From NCBI RefSeq assembly GCF_007828045.1, contig NZ_VITN01000014.1, positions 62,001 to 126,000 on the forward strand: a stretch of 64,000 nucleotides of DNA, given 5' to 3'. A program made the position numbers and the translations under genes. Source of the DNA: Nitrospirillum amazonense. Lineage in GTDB: Bacteria > Pseudomonadota > Alphaproteobacteria > Azospirillales > Azospirillaceae. Shown piece by piece: positions 52,135 through 61,356 of the stretch; position 1 is the first letter of the stretch; every line of letters begins with the position of its first letter. The notes under the pieces are model-generated. The model searched no databases, had not been told where the DNA came from, and saw nothing but the letters and a program-made list of their open reading frames with translations.

Positions 52135-53598
52135 TCACAGCGCGATGCGCAGGGCCGCCTCCACCGCCGGCAGGAAGCCATGGTCCGGCCGCGCCTGGTC
52201 GTCCTGGATGCTGCCACGCAGGTCCAGGGTGAAGTGGCGGAACGGCAGGCTGAGGCGTCCTTCCAGGATGTTCACCTTGACGGGCACGGGGCTGACGATG
52301 TTGGCCCCGGCCGACTGCGCCGTGCCGATGACGGCGTGGTGCAAGGTCATCTCATAGGTCCAGCCGTCGGCATCGGTCCAACTGCCCTGCAAGGATAGCA
52401 AGCGGGAATCATCGTCCAGGCTGAAGCCGATGGTGCGGCCGCGATAGCGCATGCCATCGGGGTAGCCGCCATTGGTGTAGGAGAAGCCATAGATGCGGCT
52501 GGCGAAACTGAAGATGTCGGTGGTGGAGATGCTGTCGACATACTCCGCCGTCAGCCTCAGGGGGCGGCCCGCAAGAGGTACGAAGGCAGTGGCGCCGAAC
52601 AGGTGGCTGGTGCCGGAATGGGTGATGGGTGAGCTGTCCTCGTTCATCAGCTGCATATAGGCCTGGACCGGCACACCCCATAGGTCATGGCTGTACTTGA
52701 TGTCCACCACGCCTTCGTCATTGGTCCGGTTGACGTCGGTGGGGGAGTTGTTCAGCTGGAAATACTCCGCCGGATCGCATGGGTGCTCCTGGCCGCAGAT
52801 CTCCCCCGTGCGCGCCAGGCCGATCTCCAAACCCGGGGCCGGGTTGACGGTGACGCGCAGGGCGTCGAACACCGTGTTCTTTTGCAGGCGCGGGCCGTCG
52901 AGAAGGCCCAGGAAGAACTCCGCCTGCCACGGCCCCAGCCATTCCAGCAGCGGCCAGGTCGAGGGTGAGGTGTCCAGGCGCTGGATACCCACCTGGGGCA
53001 TGGGCCGCGCGTTATTGGACAGGGTCAGGGCCGAGATCCAGCCCGGTCCCCACCAATGGGTCAGCCAGCCGCCGTAGACCAGGGCGTCGCCCGCCTTCAC
53101 CGCCAGATAGCTGTCATCCAGTGCCAGCTTGGTGGCGCCGGTCTTGAAATCCTGGGTGTAGCTGCCGACGGCCAGCCGGGCGGCCACGGTATTGGAACTG
53201 TAGGACAGCGCCACCTGGGTTTGCCCCTCTCCCCGGCCCAGACTGTCGAAGCCGTGGACCAGGGCCGGCGCGTTGGTCAGGTCCAGGCTGGCGCTGGTGC
53301 TGAAGCCCGGCCGGTTCTCGCGCGTGGCGCGGCCCAGCACGCGCAGCGCCGCCGCCTGCACCGCGTCCGGCTGGGCATCCAGATCGGCCGCCTTCAGCGC
53401 GGGCACGATGGCCGTCCAGGGCAAGGGCCATTGCGTGGTGACGCCGTCGATCAGGCCGGCCGCCGCCAGCATTTCGATATCGCCCCGCAACTGGTTGTCG
53501 CCCACCTCGCCCCAAGGCGAGGCGCCGGCCAAACCCGTCGTGCCCAGCAAAAGAAACAGCGCGCCGGCCAACCGCCGGCCCATCGCCCCGGTCCGCAT
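52135..53598 (-). CDS. wzi: Wzi-family capsule assembly protein
   Basis: 487 residues. Signal peptide to about residue 26 (GTTGLAGASP). The short helical head (LRGDIEMLAAAGLIDGVTTQWPLPW) is typical of the Caps_assemb_Wzi family, and the barrel carries LALDDSYLAVKAGDALVYGGWLTHWWGPGW, DGPRLQKNTVFDALRV and a C-terminal aromatic-poor ALRIAL end. Wzi anchors group 1 capsule to the cell surface as an outer-membrane lectin. Its presence means the polymer made here is probably retained as capsule and not only shed. No GGAAT/CGTC site was found upstream. Confidence 0.88.
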   Translation of the reverse strand: MRTGAMGRRLAGALFLLLGTTGLAGASPWGEVGDNQLRGDIEMLAAAGLIDGVTTQWPLPWTAIVPALKAADLDAQPDAVQAAALRVLGRATRENRPGFSTSASLDLTNAPALVHGFDSLGRGEGQTQVALSYSSNTVAARLAVGSYTQDFKTGATKLALDDSYLAVKAGDALVYGGWLTHWWGPGWISALTLSNNARPMPQVGIQRLDTSPSTWPLLEWLGPWQAEFFLGLLDGPRLQKNTVFDALRVTVNPAPGLEIGLARTGEICGQEHPCDPAEYFQLNNSPTDVNRTNDEGVVDIKYSHDLWGVPVQAYMQLMNEDSSPITHSGTSHLFGATAFVPLAGRPLRLTAEYVDSISTTDIFSFASRIYGFSYTNGGYPDGMRYRGRTIGFSLDDDSRLLSLQGSWTDADGWTYEMTLHHAVIGTAQSAGANIVSPVPVKVNILEGRLSLPFRHFTLDLRGSIQDDQARPDHGFLPAVEAALRIAL

Positions 53599-53701
53599 CC
53601 TCAGGGTCCCCTATGGCCGAACCCGACCCCGCCACCGGGGCCGCGCGCCACCTTAAAACCAAGGGAAAACGGCGGGATAGGACGTAACTTCGTATACGGT
53701 C

Positions 53702-54334
53702 TCAGGCGTGATCCAGGCTGCGCAGATAGGCGCAGAACATGTCGGCCATGGCGTCGGCGTAGGCCGCGATCTCCGCATCCGTGCGCGGGGTTTCGGAATA
53801 GTGCTTGCCCACCTGGCTCATGGTCGTCTTGAGCAAGTCCCCGGCCATGGCGCGCACGGCATCGGTGGCGTTGGGTACCGCCTCGCGCATGAAGGCCGCG
53901 ACGACGCCATCGGCGGAGGCCCGCGCCGTCCTGGCCTCCGGCGCGTCGCGATAGAGCGGGGCGGCATCGTCCAGCGCCACCCGCATCGCCGCCTCATCGC
54001 ATTCCGACTTCAGGAAGGCGTGAACCAGGGTACGCACGCGGTCCAGCGGCGGCCGGCCGCGATCCTCCAGGATCGCACGCAGCATGTCGGCGGTCTGCCG
54101 CCATTCGTCGCTTTGCAGGCGGAACAGGATGGCCGCCTTGTTGGGAAAATACTGGTACAGCGACCCGACGCTGACGCCCGCCTTTTCCGCCACACGGGCG
54201 GTGGTGAAGCGGGCCGCCCCCTCCTTCGCCAAAACCTGAACAGCCGCCTCCAGGATGGTGGCGACCAGCCCGGCGGAGCGGGCCTGCTGTGGCTGCTTTC
54301 GTGAGGAAATGCGGGGGCTGGCGCGGTCGGGCAT
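53702..54334 (-). CDS. TetR-family regulator of the adjacent O-methyltransferase
   Basis: 210 residues from the ATG at 54334. The DNA-binding part is QQARSAGLVATILEAAVQVLAKEGAARFTTARVAEKAGVSVGSLYQYFPNKAAILFRL. The C-terminal domain has the FMREA and YSETPRTDAEIAAYADAMADMF stretches of TetR_C families. The divergent arrangement with the O-methyltransferase gene and an imperfect palindrome between them are the usual picture of a TetR repressor and its target. Ligand unknown. Confidence 0.88.
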   Translation of the reverse strand: MPDRASPRISSRKQPQQARSAGLVATILEAAVQVLAKEGAARFTTARVAEKAGVSVGSLYQYFPNKAAILFRLQSDEWRQTADMLRAILEDRGRPPLDRVRTLVHAFLKSECDEAAMRVALDDAAPLYRDAPEARTARASADGVVAAFMREAVPNATDAVRAMAGDLLKTTMSQVGKHYSETPRTDAEIAAYADAMADMFCAYLRSLDHA

Positions 54335-54366
54335 GGCGGGCCGAGGCAATGCGAATAGGGAACATG

Positions 54367-54379
54367 ACGAATTAGTCGT
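54367..54379. promoter_or_regulatory. Candidate TetR operator
   Basis: ACGAATTAGTCGT, palindromic at all but one base pair, in the 94-base divergent region between the TetR gene (54334) and the O-methyltransferase gene (54429). It lies 49 bases upstream of the methyltransferase start, a likely promoter position. Confidence 0.4.
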
Positions 54380-54428
54380 ATTTTGAGACCGGCGCAAGAC
54401 CGCGCCGCATCAAACCGGATTTCCCTCG

Positions 54429-55097
54429 ATGAACACCCTGACCACCGCCCCCGTGGCCCCCTTGCTGGACCGCCTGTTCGCGGAGGCCGCCCAGATCACC
54501 CCGTCCTCCATCCCCGCTCTGGCCGACCTCATGGCGCGCGGCGACCATACCCACCTGATGCGCAGCAGGACCGAATATCGCACGTTCTACAACGCGCTGA
54601 AGGACCTGCCCCTGGCGGTGTCGCGCGAGGCGGGCACGCTGCTGTACATGCTGGCGCGCGGCTCGAACGCGCGCACCATCGTGGAGTTCGGCACCTCCTT
54701 CGGCCTGTCCACCCTGCACCTGGCGGCGGCCTTGCGCGACAATGGCGGCGGCCGGCTGATCACCACTGAATTCGAGCCGTCCAAGGTCGCCCGCGCGCGG
54801 GAAAACCTGGCGGCTGGCGGCCTGATCGACTTGGTGGAAATCCGCGAGGGCGACGCCCTGCAGACCTTGGCCACCGACCTGCCGCAGACCATAGACCTGT
54901 TGCTGCTGGATGGCGCCAAGGCCCTGTATCCTGAGATCCTGGACCTGGTGGAAAGCCGCCTGCGACCCGGCGCCTACATCCTCGCCGACAACGCCGACCA
55001 CAGCCCGGACTATCTGGCCCGGGTGCGCGACCCCGCCAACGGCTACATCTCCCTGCCCTTCGGCGAGGATGTTGAGCTGTCGCTCAAGCTGCGCTGA
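54429..55097 (+). CDS. SAM-dependent O-methyltransferase (family 3, COMT-like)
   Basis: 222 residues. The cation-dependent O-methyltransferase pattern is present: TLLYMLARGSNARTIVEFGTSFGLSTLHLAAALRDNGGGRLITTEFEPSKV (SAM site), DLLLLDGAKALYPEILDLV and a second acidic triad in ILADNADHSPDYL. Acts on catechol-like or small phenolic substrates in the cytosol. Controlled, very probably, by the divergent TetR gene. It converges with the PEP-mutase-family gene, 7 bases apart. Confidence 0.85.
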   Translation: MNTLTTAPVAPLLDRLFAEAAQITPSSIPALADLMARGDHTHLMRSRTEYRTFYNALKDLPLAVSREAGTLLYMLARGSNARTIVEFGTSFGLSTLHLAAALRDNGGGRLITTEFEPSKVARARENLAAGGLIDLVEIREGDALQTLATDLPQTIDLLLLDGAKALYPEILDLVESRLRPGAYILADNADHSPDYLARVRDPANGYISLPFGEDVELSLKLR

Positions 55098-55104
55098 AGC
55101 CCCT

Positions 55105-55926
55105 TCACGTGAAATTGGCGAAGATCTCGTTGGGCTGCTTGCCGGAGGCGCCGGCGGCCAGCCCGTCGAACGATCCGGCCTGCAGCGTCTCCACCGCGCG
55201 CAGGAAACCGCCCCAGGCGGCGCGCGCCAGCCCGCTGCCGACGCTGATCCGGCGCACACCCCAGTCGGCGATTTCCGCCAGGCTGGGACCCGGGCGCATG
55301 ACCAGCAGGTTCACCGGCTTGGGCGCCACGGCGCGCACCAGGGCCACGACATCGGCCTTGTCCACCAGGCCGGGGGCGTAGAGGCAATCGGCGCCCGCGT
55401 CGGCCAGTGCCACCATCTTGTCGATGGCCTCGGTCACGCGGGACGGGTCGCTCAACAGGATCTCGGTGCGGGCGACCAGCAGGGCCTGCGCATCGACCTG
55501 GTCGATGGCCGCCCGGGCCGCGCGGATACGCTCCACCGCCGTGGCGATGTCATAGTGGCCAGGCTGGCCATCGGCGCGGATGTCCTCGATCGATAGGCCG
55601 GCGACACCAGCCTCAACCGCCATGCGAACATTGGCCGCGAGGTCGCTGATCTCATGGGCAAAGCCGGACTCAAAGTCCGCGTTCACTGGCAGGTCCGTGG
55701 CCGGCACCAGGGTGCGCAGGTGCGCCAGCACGTCGTCCCGCGTCACGCCATAGTCCGGCCGTCCCTGCGTCCAGGCGTAGCCGGAACTGGTGGTGGCCAG
55801 GGCCTTGAAGCTCATGTGCCGCAGCATCCGGGCGCTGCCCACGTCCCAGGGGTTGGGCAGCAGGAAGCAGCCCTCCTGATGCAGGGCGCGGAAGGCCGCG
55901 CGCTTTTCCGTGATGGTGCGTGTCAT
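55105..55926 (-). CDS. Isocitrate lyase / PEP mutase-family protein
   Basis: 273 residues from the ATG at 55926, preceded by GGGAGGG. The TIM-barrel pattern FLLPNPWDVGSARML, LPVNADFESGF, GLSIEDI, LVARTE and the C-terminal RRISVGSGLARAAWGGFLRA place it in the ICL_PEPM superfamily, near the small group of PEP-mutase-like and 2-methylisocitrate-lyase-like enzymes. The K-C-G-H loop of true isocitrate lyases is not seen. It makes or breaks C-C or C-P bonds of small acids. It lies 66 bases after the RiPP exporter gene on the same strand; read-through is possible but a link to that pathway is not established. Confidence 0.82.
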   Translation of the reverse strand: MTRTITEKRAAFRALHQEGCFLLPNPWDVGSARMLRHMSFKALATTSSGYAWTQGRPDYGVTRDDVLAHLRTLVPATDLPVNADFESGFAHEISDLAANVRMAVEAGVAGLSIEDIRADGQPGHYDIATAVERIRAARAAIDQVDAQALLVARTEILLSDPSRVTEAIDKMVALADAGADCLYAPGLVDKADVVALVRAVAPKPVNLLVMRPGPSLAEIADWGVRRISVGSGLARAAWGGFLRAVETLQAGSFDGLAAGASGKQPNEIFANFT

Positions 55927-55992
55927 GGTCCCTATCCCTCCCGTTGGCGACGGACAGTCCATCCGCCGCCGCCCTGTCGGCAAGGATGACGA

Positions 55993-58182
55993 TCACACCA
56001 TCTGGCGCCGCGCCAAATCGGCAAAAACGCCATCCTGGGCAATAAGGTCAGCATAGCTGCCGTTTTCCACCAAGCGGCCCTGGTCCATGACAAAGATGCG
56101 GTCGGCCTCGATGATGGTGGACAGGCGGTGGGCGATGACCACGCGGGTGGCCTGCAACTCGCGCACGCTGTGCGTCACGATGGCCTGGGTGGCGTTGTCC
56201 AGGGCGCTCGTGGCCTCATCGAACAACAGGATGCGCGGCCGGCCGGCGATGGCGCGGGCGATCATCAACCGCTGTTTCTGCCCGCCGGAGATGACGCCCG
56301 CCCCTTCCGCGATCACGGTGTGCATGCCCATGGGCATGGCGCGGATGTCCTGGTCCAGGCCGGCCAGGCGCGCCGCCTCCCACGCGTCGTCCACCGTCAG
56401 GCGGGTGGAGGCGCCGATGATGTTGGATGACAGCGGCCCGGGAATCAGCTTGCCGTTCTGCAGCACCACGCCCAACTGCCGGCGCACCGCCCCCAGATCC
56501 AGGCCCGCCAAATCCTGGCCATCGTAATAGATGGCCCCCCCCTGCGGCCGTTCAAAGCCCAGCAGCAGACGGAACAGGGTGGACTTGCCGGACCCGGACG
56601 CGCCGACGACGGCCACGAATTCCCCCGGGCGGATGCTGATCGACACGTCGTCCAGGATCAGCGGGCCGTCGGCGCTGTAGCGGAAGCTGACATGGCTGAT
56701 GTCGATGGCGCCCGTGAAGGGCCGCGGGGCGGCCTGCACCCGGTTGGGTTCGGGCATCGCCTGCAGCAGGGGACGCAGGCGTTCATAAAGGGGGGCCGCG
56801 CTCAGCGCGTTGGTCAGCGCCATGGTCATGGCCAGGGTGGCGGCGAAGAACTGGCTGAAGGCGGCGTTGAAGGCGGCGAAGGCGCCCGTGCTGAGCGGCG
56901 CCGCAGCCTCCACCACCGCGAACAGGCAGAGGGAGGCCAGGACGACATAGCCTGCGTTGAACACCTCCAGCCCGTTGGCAAGGCGCTGCACGCCGAAGCT
57001 GAGCGTCTTCTGCTGGGCGAAGCGGGTGGCCCACAGGGCGAAGGCACGCTTCTCCGCGCCATTGGCGCGCAGCTTGGCCATGCCGGTCAGCAACTGGAAA
57101 ACGCGGGAGGCCAGGTCGCCCTGCACCGCGATCATGCGCCGCTCCAGCCGCAGGCGCAGCAGGTTGATGCCCACCGCCGCCGCCATGGCGATGCCGGCCA
57201 GCACGGCCACCAGCAGGCCCAGCCGCCAGTCTATGGTGAACAGGAAGGCGAAGCTGGCCAGGCTGAAGATCCAGCTGATCAGGGCCGACTGGGCGCTTTC
57301 GCTGATGCTGTGGAGGATTTGCGTGGCGCCGAAGATGCGCTGCGTCAGATCGCCCGCCGCATAGGTCCGGAAGAAGGGGGCCGGCAGGCGCAGCACGCGC
57401 TGCATCACCGCCGCCTGGACGCCGATGGCCGCCCGCGCGTCCACGCGCAAGAGCGCGATGGCACGGGTCAACTCAAAGGCGCTGACGCCCAGGGTGGCGG
57501 TCAGCAGCAGCAGGATGAACTGTCCCAGCCGCCCCGGCTCCCCCGCCGGAATGACGGTGTTGATCAGGGCGCCGGTGGCCACGGGTACGCCCAGGCCCAG
57601 AACGCCACCCAGCGCGCCCAGCAGCAGCAGCCGGGCGATGTCGCGGCCGCTGCCGCGCAAGGCGAAACGCGCAAGGCTCCAGAGCGTAATCCGCTCATCC
57701 GGCAGTGGCCGGTAGAAGACGAAGGCCTGGGCCTCCAGCCCTGCCGCCTGCTGGGCATCCAGACGCACCCGCGTGCCGGCGGCGGGGTCCCACAACCATA
57801 ACCCGTCGCCGCGCGCGACCGGCAGCAGCGCTACGGGCGCGCCGTCCTTGCGGAAGGCCAGCAGGGGCATGGCGCCGTCCCGCCACCAGTCGCGACCAGT
57901 CAGGGCGACGACACGCCAGGCGGCCCCGGCCTGGCGGGCCAGGCTTTCCAGGCGCTGGATGGGGTCGTCGGCGGCGGGGGCCGACACGGCCGGCGTGATG
58001 CCGGCGGCGCGGAAGACCTGCCGGCAGGCATCGACCAGGGCGTCGCCCGTGCCCAGCAGGACAGCGGAATCCGCCGCCTGCCCGGCCAGCACTTGGGCCA
58101 GGTCGCCGATGGACGAGGCGAACATGCGGCCGTCGGCGCGGGCCTTGTCCTGTAGCCGTTGCTCGAGGGGAGTGTCGGTCAT
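55993..58182 (-). CDS. NHLM-type bacteriocin ABC exporter, second subunit (no peptidase)
   Basis: 729 residues. An N-terminal domain of about 150 residues has no Cys/His peptidase motif (degenerate, typical of the second NHLM ABC protein). Six membrane helices follow, from about ALGGVLGLGVPVATGALINTVIP onward, then an ATPase with Walker A GASGSGKST, signature ISGGQKQRLMIARAI, Walker B ILLFDEATSALD and an H-loop in VIAHRLSTI. In NHLM systems it pairs with the C39-peptidase ABC protein upstream and the HlyD-type protein for leader cleavage and export. Overlaps the upstream gene by 4 bases. Last gene of the operon unless the PEP-mutase gene is included. Confidence 0.88.
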   Translation of the reverse strand: MTDTPLEQRLQDKARADGRMFASSIGDLAQVLAGQAADSAVLLGTGDALVDACRQVFRAAGITPAVSAPAADDPIQRLESLARQAGAAWRVVALTGRDWWRDGAMPLLAFRKDGAPVALLPVARGDGLWLWDPAAGTRVRLDAQQAAGLEAQAFVFYRPLPDERITLWSLARFALRGSGRDIARLLLLGALGGVLGLGVPVATGALINTVIPAGEPGRLGQFILLLLTATLGVSAFELTRAIALLRVDARAAIGVQAAVMQRVLRLPAPFFRTYAAGDLTQRIFGATQILHSISESAQSALISWIFSLASFAFLFTIDWRLGLLVAVLAGIAMAAAVGINLLRLRLERRMIAVQGDLASRVFQLLTGMAKLRANGAEKRAFALWATRFAQQKTLSFGVQRLANGLEVFNAGYVVLASLCLFAVVEAAAPLSTGAFAAFNAAFSQFFAATLAMTMALTNALSAAPLYERLRPLLQAMPEPNRVQAAPRPFTGAIDISHVSFRYSADGPLILDDVSISIRPGEFVAVVGASGSGKSTLFRLLLGFERPQGGAIYYDGQDLAGLDLGAVRRQLGVVLQNGKLIPGPLSSNIIGASTRLTVDDAWEAARLAGLDQDIRAMPMGMHTVIAEGAGVISGGQKQRLMIARAIAGRPRILLFDEATSALDNATQAIVTHSVRELQATRVVIAHRLSTIIEADRIFVMDQGRLVENGSYADLIAQDGVFADLARRQMV

Positions 58183-60335
58183 TGGTCGGTCGCGATCAGG
58201 GTGCTGTAACGACCGCCCAGGGCCATGAGCGTGTCATGGCTGCCCCGTTCGGCGATGCGCCCGCGATCCATGACGATGATCTCGTCACAGTCGCGGATGG
58301 TGGACAGGCGGTGGGCCACGATCAGGCAGGCGCAACCACGGCGGCGCAGATTGCCGTCGATGGCCTTCTCGGTCACCGGATCCAGGGCGGATGTCGCCTC
58401 ATCCAGCACCAGCACGCGCGGCCGCCCGGCCAGGGCGCGGGCGATCTCCAGCCGCTGGCGCTCCCCGCCGCTGAAGTTGGCCCCCGCCTCCTCCACCGGC
58501 GCGTCATAGCCGCCGGTCCGGGCCGCGATGACGTCGTGGATGGCGGCGTCACGGGCGGCGCCGACCATCTCCTCCGGCGGCAGGGTGCCGTCCCACAGGC
58601 TGAGATTGTCGCGGATGGTGCCGGCGAACAGGTAGACGTCCTGGTCGACGCTGCCCAGGGTGGCGTGCAGCCGGTCGCGGGCGATCTGATCGCGTGGAAT
58701 GCCGTCCAGCAGCACCTGCCCCTCCCATGGTTTAAGCACGCCGGTGACCAGGCGGGCCACGGTGGATTTGCCGCTGCCCGAGCCGCCCACCAGGGCGACG
58801 CGGCGGCCGGGTTCCAGCGTCAGGCTGAAATCCTCGATCAAGGGCGCCTCCAGCCGGCTATAGCCGAAGCGCAGGTTGCGCAGCTCCAGCCGCCCAGCCA
58901 ACGCCCCGCCCTCGGGCACGCTGTCTCCAGACCCGTCAACCGCGGCCGGGAAATTGAGGACATCGTCCAGGCGGGCCATGTCGCCCTGCGCCTCCTGCAG
59001 CTTGCCGGCCAGGCCCATCAGGTTGGTCACCGGCTGGGTGAAGCTGGCCATCAGCCCCTGGAAGGCCACCAGCATGCCGATGGACATGCGCCCGTCGATC
59101 ACCCGCAGCCCGCCCAGGCCCAGGATGGCGACGGAAACCAACGCGTTCAGCAGGTTGGGTAATACGGCCAGCAGGCGGGTGTTCAGTTCCAGCCGCTGCT
59201 CGCCATTGATGACCTTGGCCAGATGGCCGGACCAGCGGGCGAAGAAATCCCCCTCGCCGCCCGTGGCCTTCAGGGTCTCGATGGTCTCGACGCCCCCCAT
59301 GGTGACGGCCATCAGCTTGCCCCGGTCCTGCAGCAGCCGCAGATTGTCATCCCGCCGCTTGCGCGCGATGGCCCTGAGGACCAGCAGGTTCAGAGCCGTG
59401 ATGGCGATGCCGGCCAGGGTCAGGCCCACGTCGTAGGTGGCCATGATGGCGGCGTAGAACAGGACGGACAGGACGTTGACGGCGTTGGTGGCGAGATCGC
59501 CCGCCAGCAGATGGGCCACGCGGTCGTTGGCGGCCACGCGCACGCTGATGTCACCGACATAGCGCTGGTTGAAGAATTCGATGGGCAGGCGCAGGACATG
59601 CCAGAAGAAGCTGGCGGAGGATTGCAGCGACAGCCGCATCTCCAAGCGCAGCAGTTGCGACTGCTGCAGGGCGGTCAGGCCCATGCGCAGCAGCGCCGTG
59701 ATCAGCATGCCCAGCAACAGCGGCTGCAACCAGCCATCCAGGCGCTTGATCAGGATCTCGTCGATGAACACCTGGGTGAACACCGGCAACGCCAGACCCG
59801 GCAGCACCAGGGCCAGGGTGGCGATGACGACGAAGGCGAAGGCGGCCCGCACGCCCCGCAACCGGCTGGCCAGCGCCCGGGCCAGGCTGGGCTCGTTGCC
59901 GCCCTTCTGGAAATCGGGCCCCGGCGCCATGGCCAGGGTGACGCCGGTGTAGCCCTCGCTGAACTCCGCGTCCGTCACCGTGCGGGGGCCGGTGGCCGGG
60001 TCGTTGATGTGGACCAGGCCCTTGCCGAAACCCTCGACCACCAGGAAGTGGTTGAAGTTCCAGAAGACGATGGCGGGCATGGGCGCCTGGCGCAACTGCC
60101 CGATGTCATAGCGCTTGCCGCCGGCGGTCAGGCCGTAGGCGCGGGCGGCCTTGACCACGTTGCTGGCCTTGCTGCCGTCGCGGGAGACGCCGCAGGCGGC
60201 CCGCAGCTCCTCCAATGAGACATGGCGGCCGTAATAGGCCAGCAGGATGGCCAGGCTGGCGGCGCCGCACTCCACCGCCTCCATCTGCAGGATGGTGGGC
60301 GTGCGCAGCCGGCGCCTGAAGGGAAGCCCGGCCAT
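58179..60335 (-). CDS. NHLM-type peptidase-containing ABC exporter (C39)
   Basis: 718 residues. The N-terminal C39 protease has the oxyanion Gln17, Cys23 (EAVECGAASLA), His96 (NFNHFLVVEG) and Asp112 (INDPATG), so it should cleave leaders after a double Gly. Membrane helices lie at about residues 160-440. ATPase: Walker A GGSGSGKST, signature FSGGERQRLEIARAL, Walker B VLVLDEATSALD. It cuts the leader from the modified precursor and drives export through the inner membrane. It overlaps the HlyD gene by 1 base and the second ABC gene by 4. Confidence 0.93.
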   Translation of the reverse strand: MAGLPFRRRLRTPTILQMEAVECGAASLAILLAYYGRHVSLEELRAACGVSRDGSKASNVVKAARAYGLTAGGKRYDIGQLRQAPMPAIVFWNFNHFLVVEGFGKGLVHINDPATGPRTVTDAEFSEGYTGVTLAMAPGPDFQKGGNEPSLARALASRLRGVRAAFAFVVIATLALVLPGLALPVFTQVFIDEILIKRLDGWLQPLLLGMLITALLRMGLTALQQSQLLRLEMRLSLQSSASFFWHVLRLPIEFFNQRYVGDISVRVAANDRVAHLLAGDLATNAVNVLSVLFYAAIMATYDVGLTLAGIAITALNLLVLRAIARKRRDDNLRLLQDRGKLMAVTMGGVETIETLKATGGEGDFFARWSGHLAKVINGEQRLELNTRLLAVLPNLLNALVSVAILGLGGLRVIDGRMSIGMLVAFQGLMASFTQPVTNLMGLAGKLQEAQGDMARLDDVLNFPAAVDGSGDSVPEGGALAGRLELRNLRFGYSRLEAPLIEDFSLTLEPGRRVALVGGSGSGKSTVARLVTGVLKPWEGQVLLDGIPRDQIARDRLHATLGSVDQDVYLFAGTIRDNLSLWDGTLPPEEMVGAARDAAIHDVIAARTGGYDAPVEEAGANFSGGERQRLEIARALAGRPRVLVLDEATSALDPVTEKAIDGNLRRRGCACLIVAHRLSTIRDCDEIIVMDRGRIAERGSHDTLMALGGRYSTLIATDQ

Positions 60336-61312
60336 CAGTTCCCCACCGCCTTGTTCCGGGCGACCTTATCCAGGAAGGGGAACAGCAGGGCGATGGGCCG
60401 CCGGCTTTCCAGCACGAAGCTGCCGCCGCACAGGGTGCCGCTGCTGATCTCCAGCGCATCGCCGGCGGGGGAGGACCACCGATAGCCGCTTTGCGATTGC
60501 GGGTCCGGCACCAGATCGACCTCCACGGCGATGGGCGGCCCCTCCGGCGCCAGTTCGTCCACCAGGGCGGGGTTGGGCAGCAGGGCCAGCATGCCGGCCT
60601 GCGTCGCCGGGTACTTGGACACCGACCGCACCCGGCCGATGAGATAGCCGTCCCGCTCGCGCAGGCTGGTGACGGGGGAGATTTCCGTGGTCATGCCCGG
60701 CCGCAGCAGCTTGGCATTGCTGCTGGGCGGCAGGTAGAGCACGGCGCGCAGCGGGGAATCGCCGGATTCAATGCTGACGATGGGGTCACCCGGCTTCACG
60801 GCATGGCCGTTGGTGGCCATGACCTCCACCACCTCGCCGTCGTGGTCGCTGACCACCCGGTGGTCCAGCGCCGCCTCGAAGCGCAGGCGGTCCAGTTCCT
60901 GCTGCGCCTGGGCACGGGTTTCCTGGGCGCCCGGGCCGGTGGCGGCGGCCAGGGTGCGCACATAGGCCTCGGCGGAGGCGATCTGCTGACCCAGCGCGGG
61001 GTCGATGATGCGGCCCAGCACCTGGCCCTTGGCGATGTGCTGGCCGGGGCTGAGGTGTTCCAGGTCGGCCACGACGCCGTCGACCACCGCCACGACGTTG
61101 AAGGTGCCGCCGTCATGGATCAGCACCCCCCGCCCCGCCATGCGCGACGGCAGGGTGCCGAAGACGGCCCAGGCCAGAATCGCCGCCAGCAGGACGGCGG
61201 ACGCCCACAGGGCGATCCAGGCGCGCGCCGGCGTCACCTGGACCAGCCGGTCCAGCTGTTCCGGCGAGGACAGGCCGTCCTGGGCCGCCTTGCGGAAAAT
61301 CGGATTACTCAT
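60335..61312 (-). CDS. HlyD-type secretion protein of the RiPP exporter
   Basis: 325 residues. One N-terminal membrane helix (WIALWASAVLLAAILAWAVFG, about residues 33-53) is followed by a biotinyl-lipoyl-like half motif (GRGVLIHDGGTFNVVAVVDGVVADL), a short helical hairpin of about 70 residues and a second lipoyl half with AVLYLPPSSNAKLLRPGMTTEI. The hairpin is shorter than in HlyD, as in NHLM-system adaptors. It joins the ABC pair to an outer-membrane channel, which is not encoded here. It begins 44 bases after the redox-enzyme gene. Confidence 0.88.
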   Translation of the reverse strand: MSNPIFRKAAQDGLSSPEQLDRLVQVTPARAWIALWASAVLLAAILAWAVFGTLPSRMAGRGVLIHDGGTFNVVAVVDGVVADLEHLSPGQHIAKGQVLGRIIDPALGQQIASAEAYVRTLAAATGPGAQETRAQAQQELDRLRFEAALDHRVVSDHDGEVVEVMATNGHAVKPGDPIVSIESGDSPLRAVLYLPPSSNAKLLRPGMTTEISPVTSLRERDGYLIGRVRSVSKYPATQAGMLALLPNPALVDELAPEGPPIAVEVDLVPDPQSQSGYRWSSPAGDALEISSGTLCGGSFVLESRRPIALLFPFLDKVARNKAVGN

Positions 61313-61356
61313 GCCCCCAATGTCCCTTCATACCCGCCCCTTTACCCCCACATCCG

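Noticed and set aside
53684-53696. GTAACTTCGTATA, matching 12 of 13 bases of a loxP arm
   Set aside because: There is no inverted second arm at the right distance and no recombinase gene; treated as chance.
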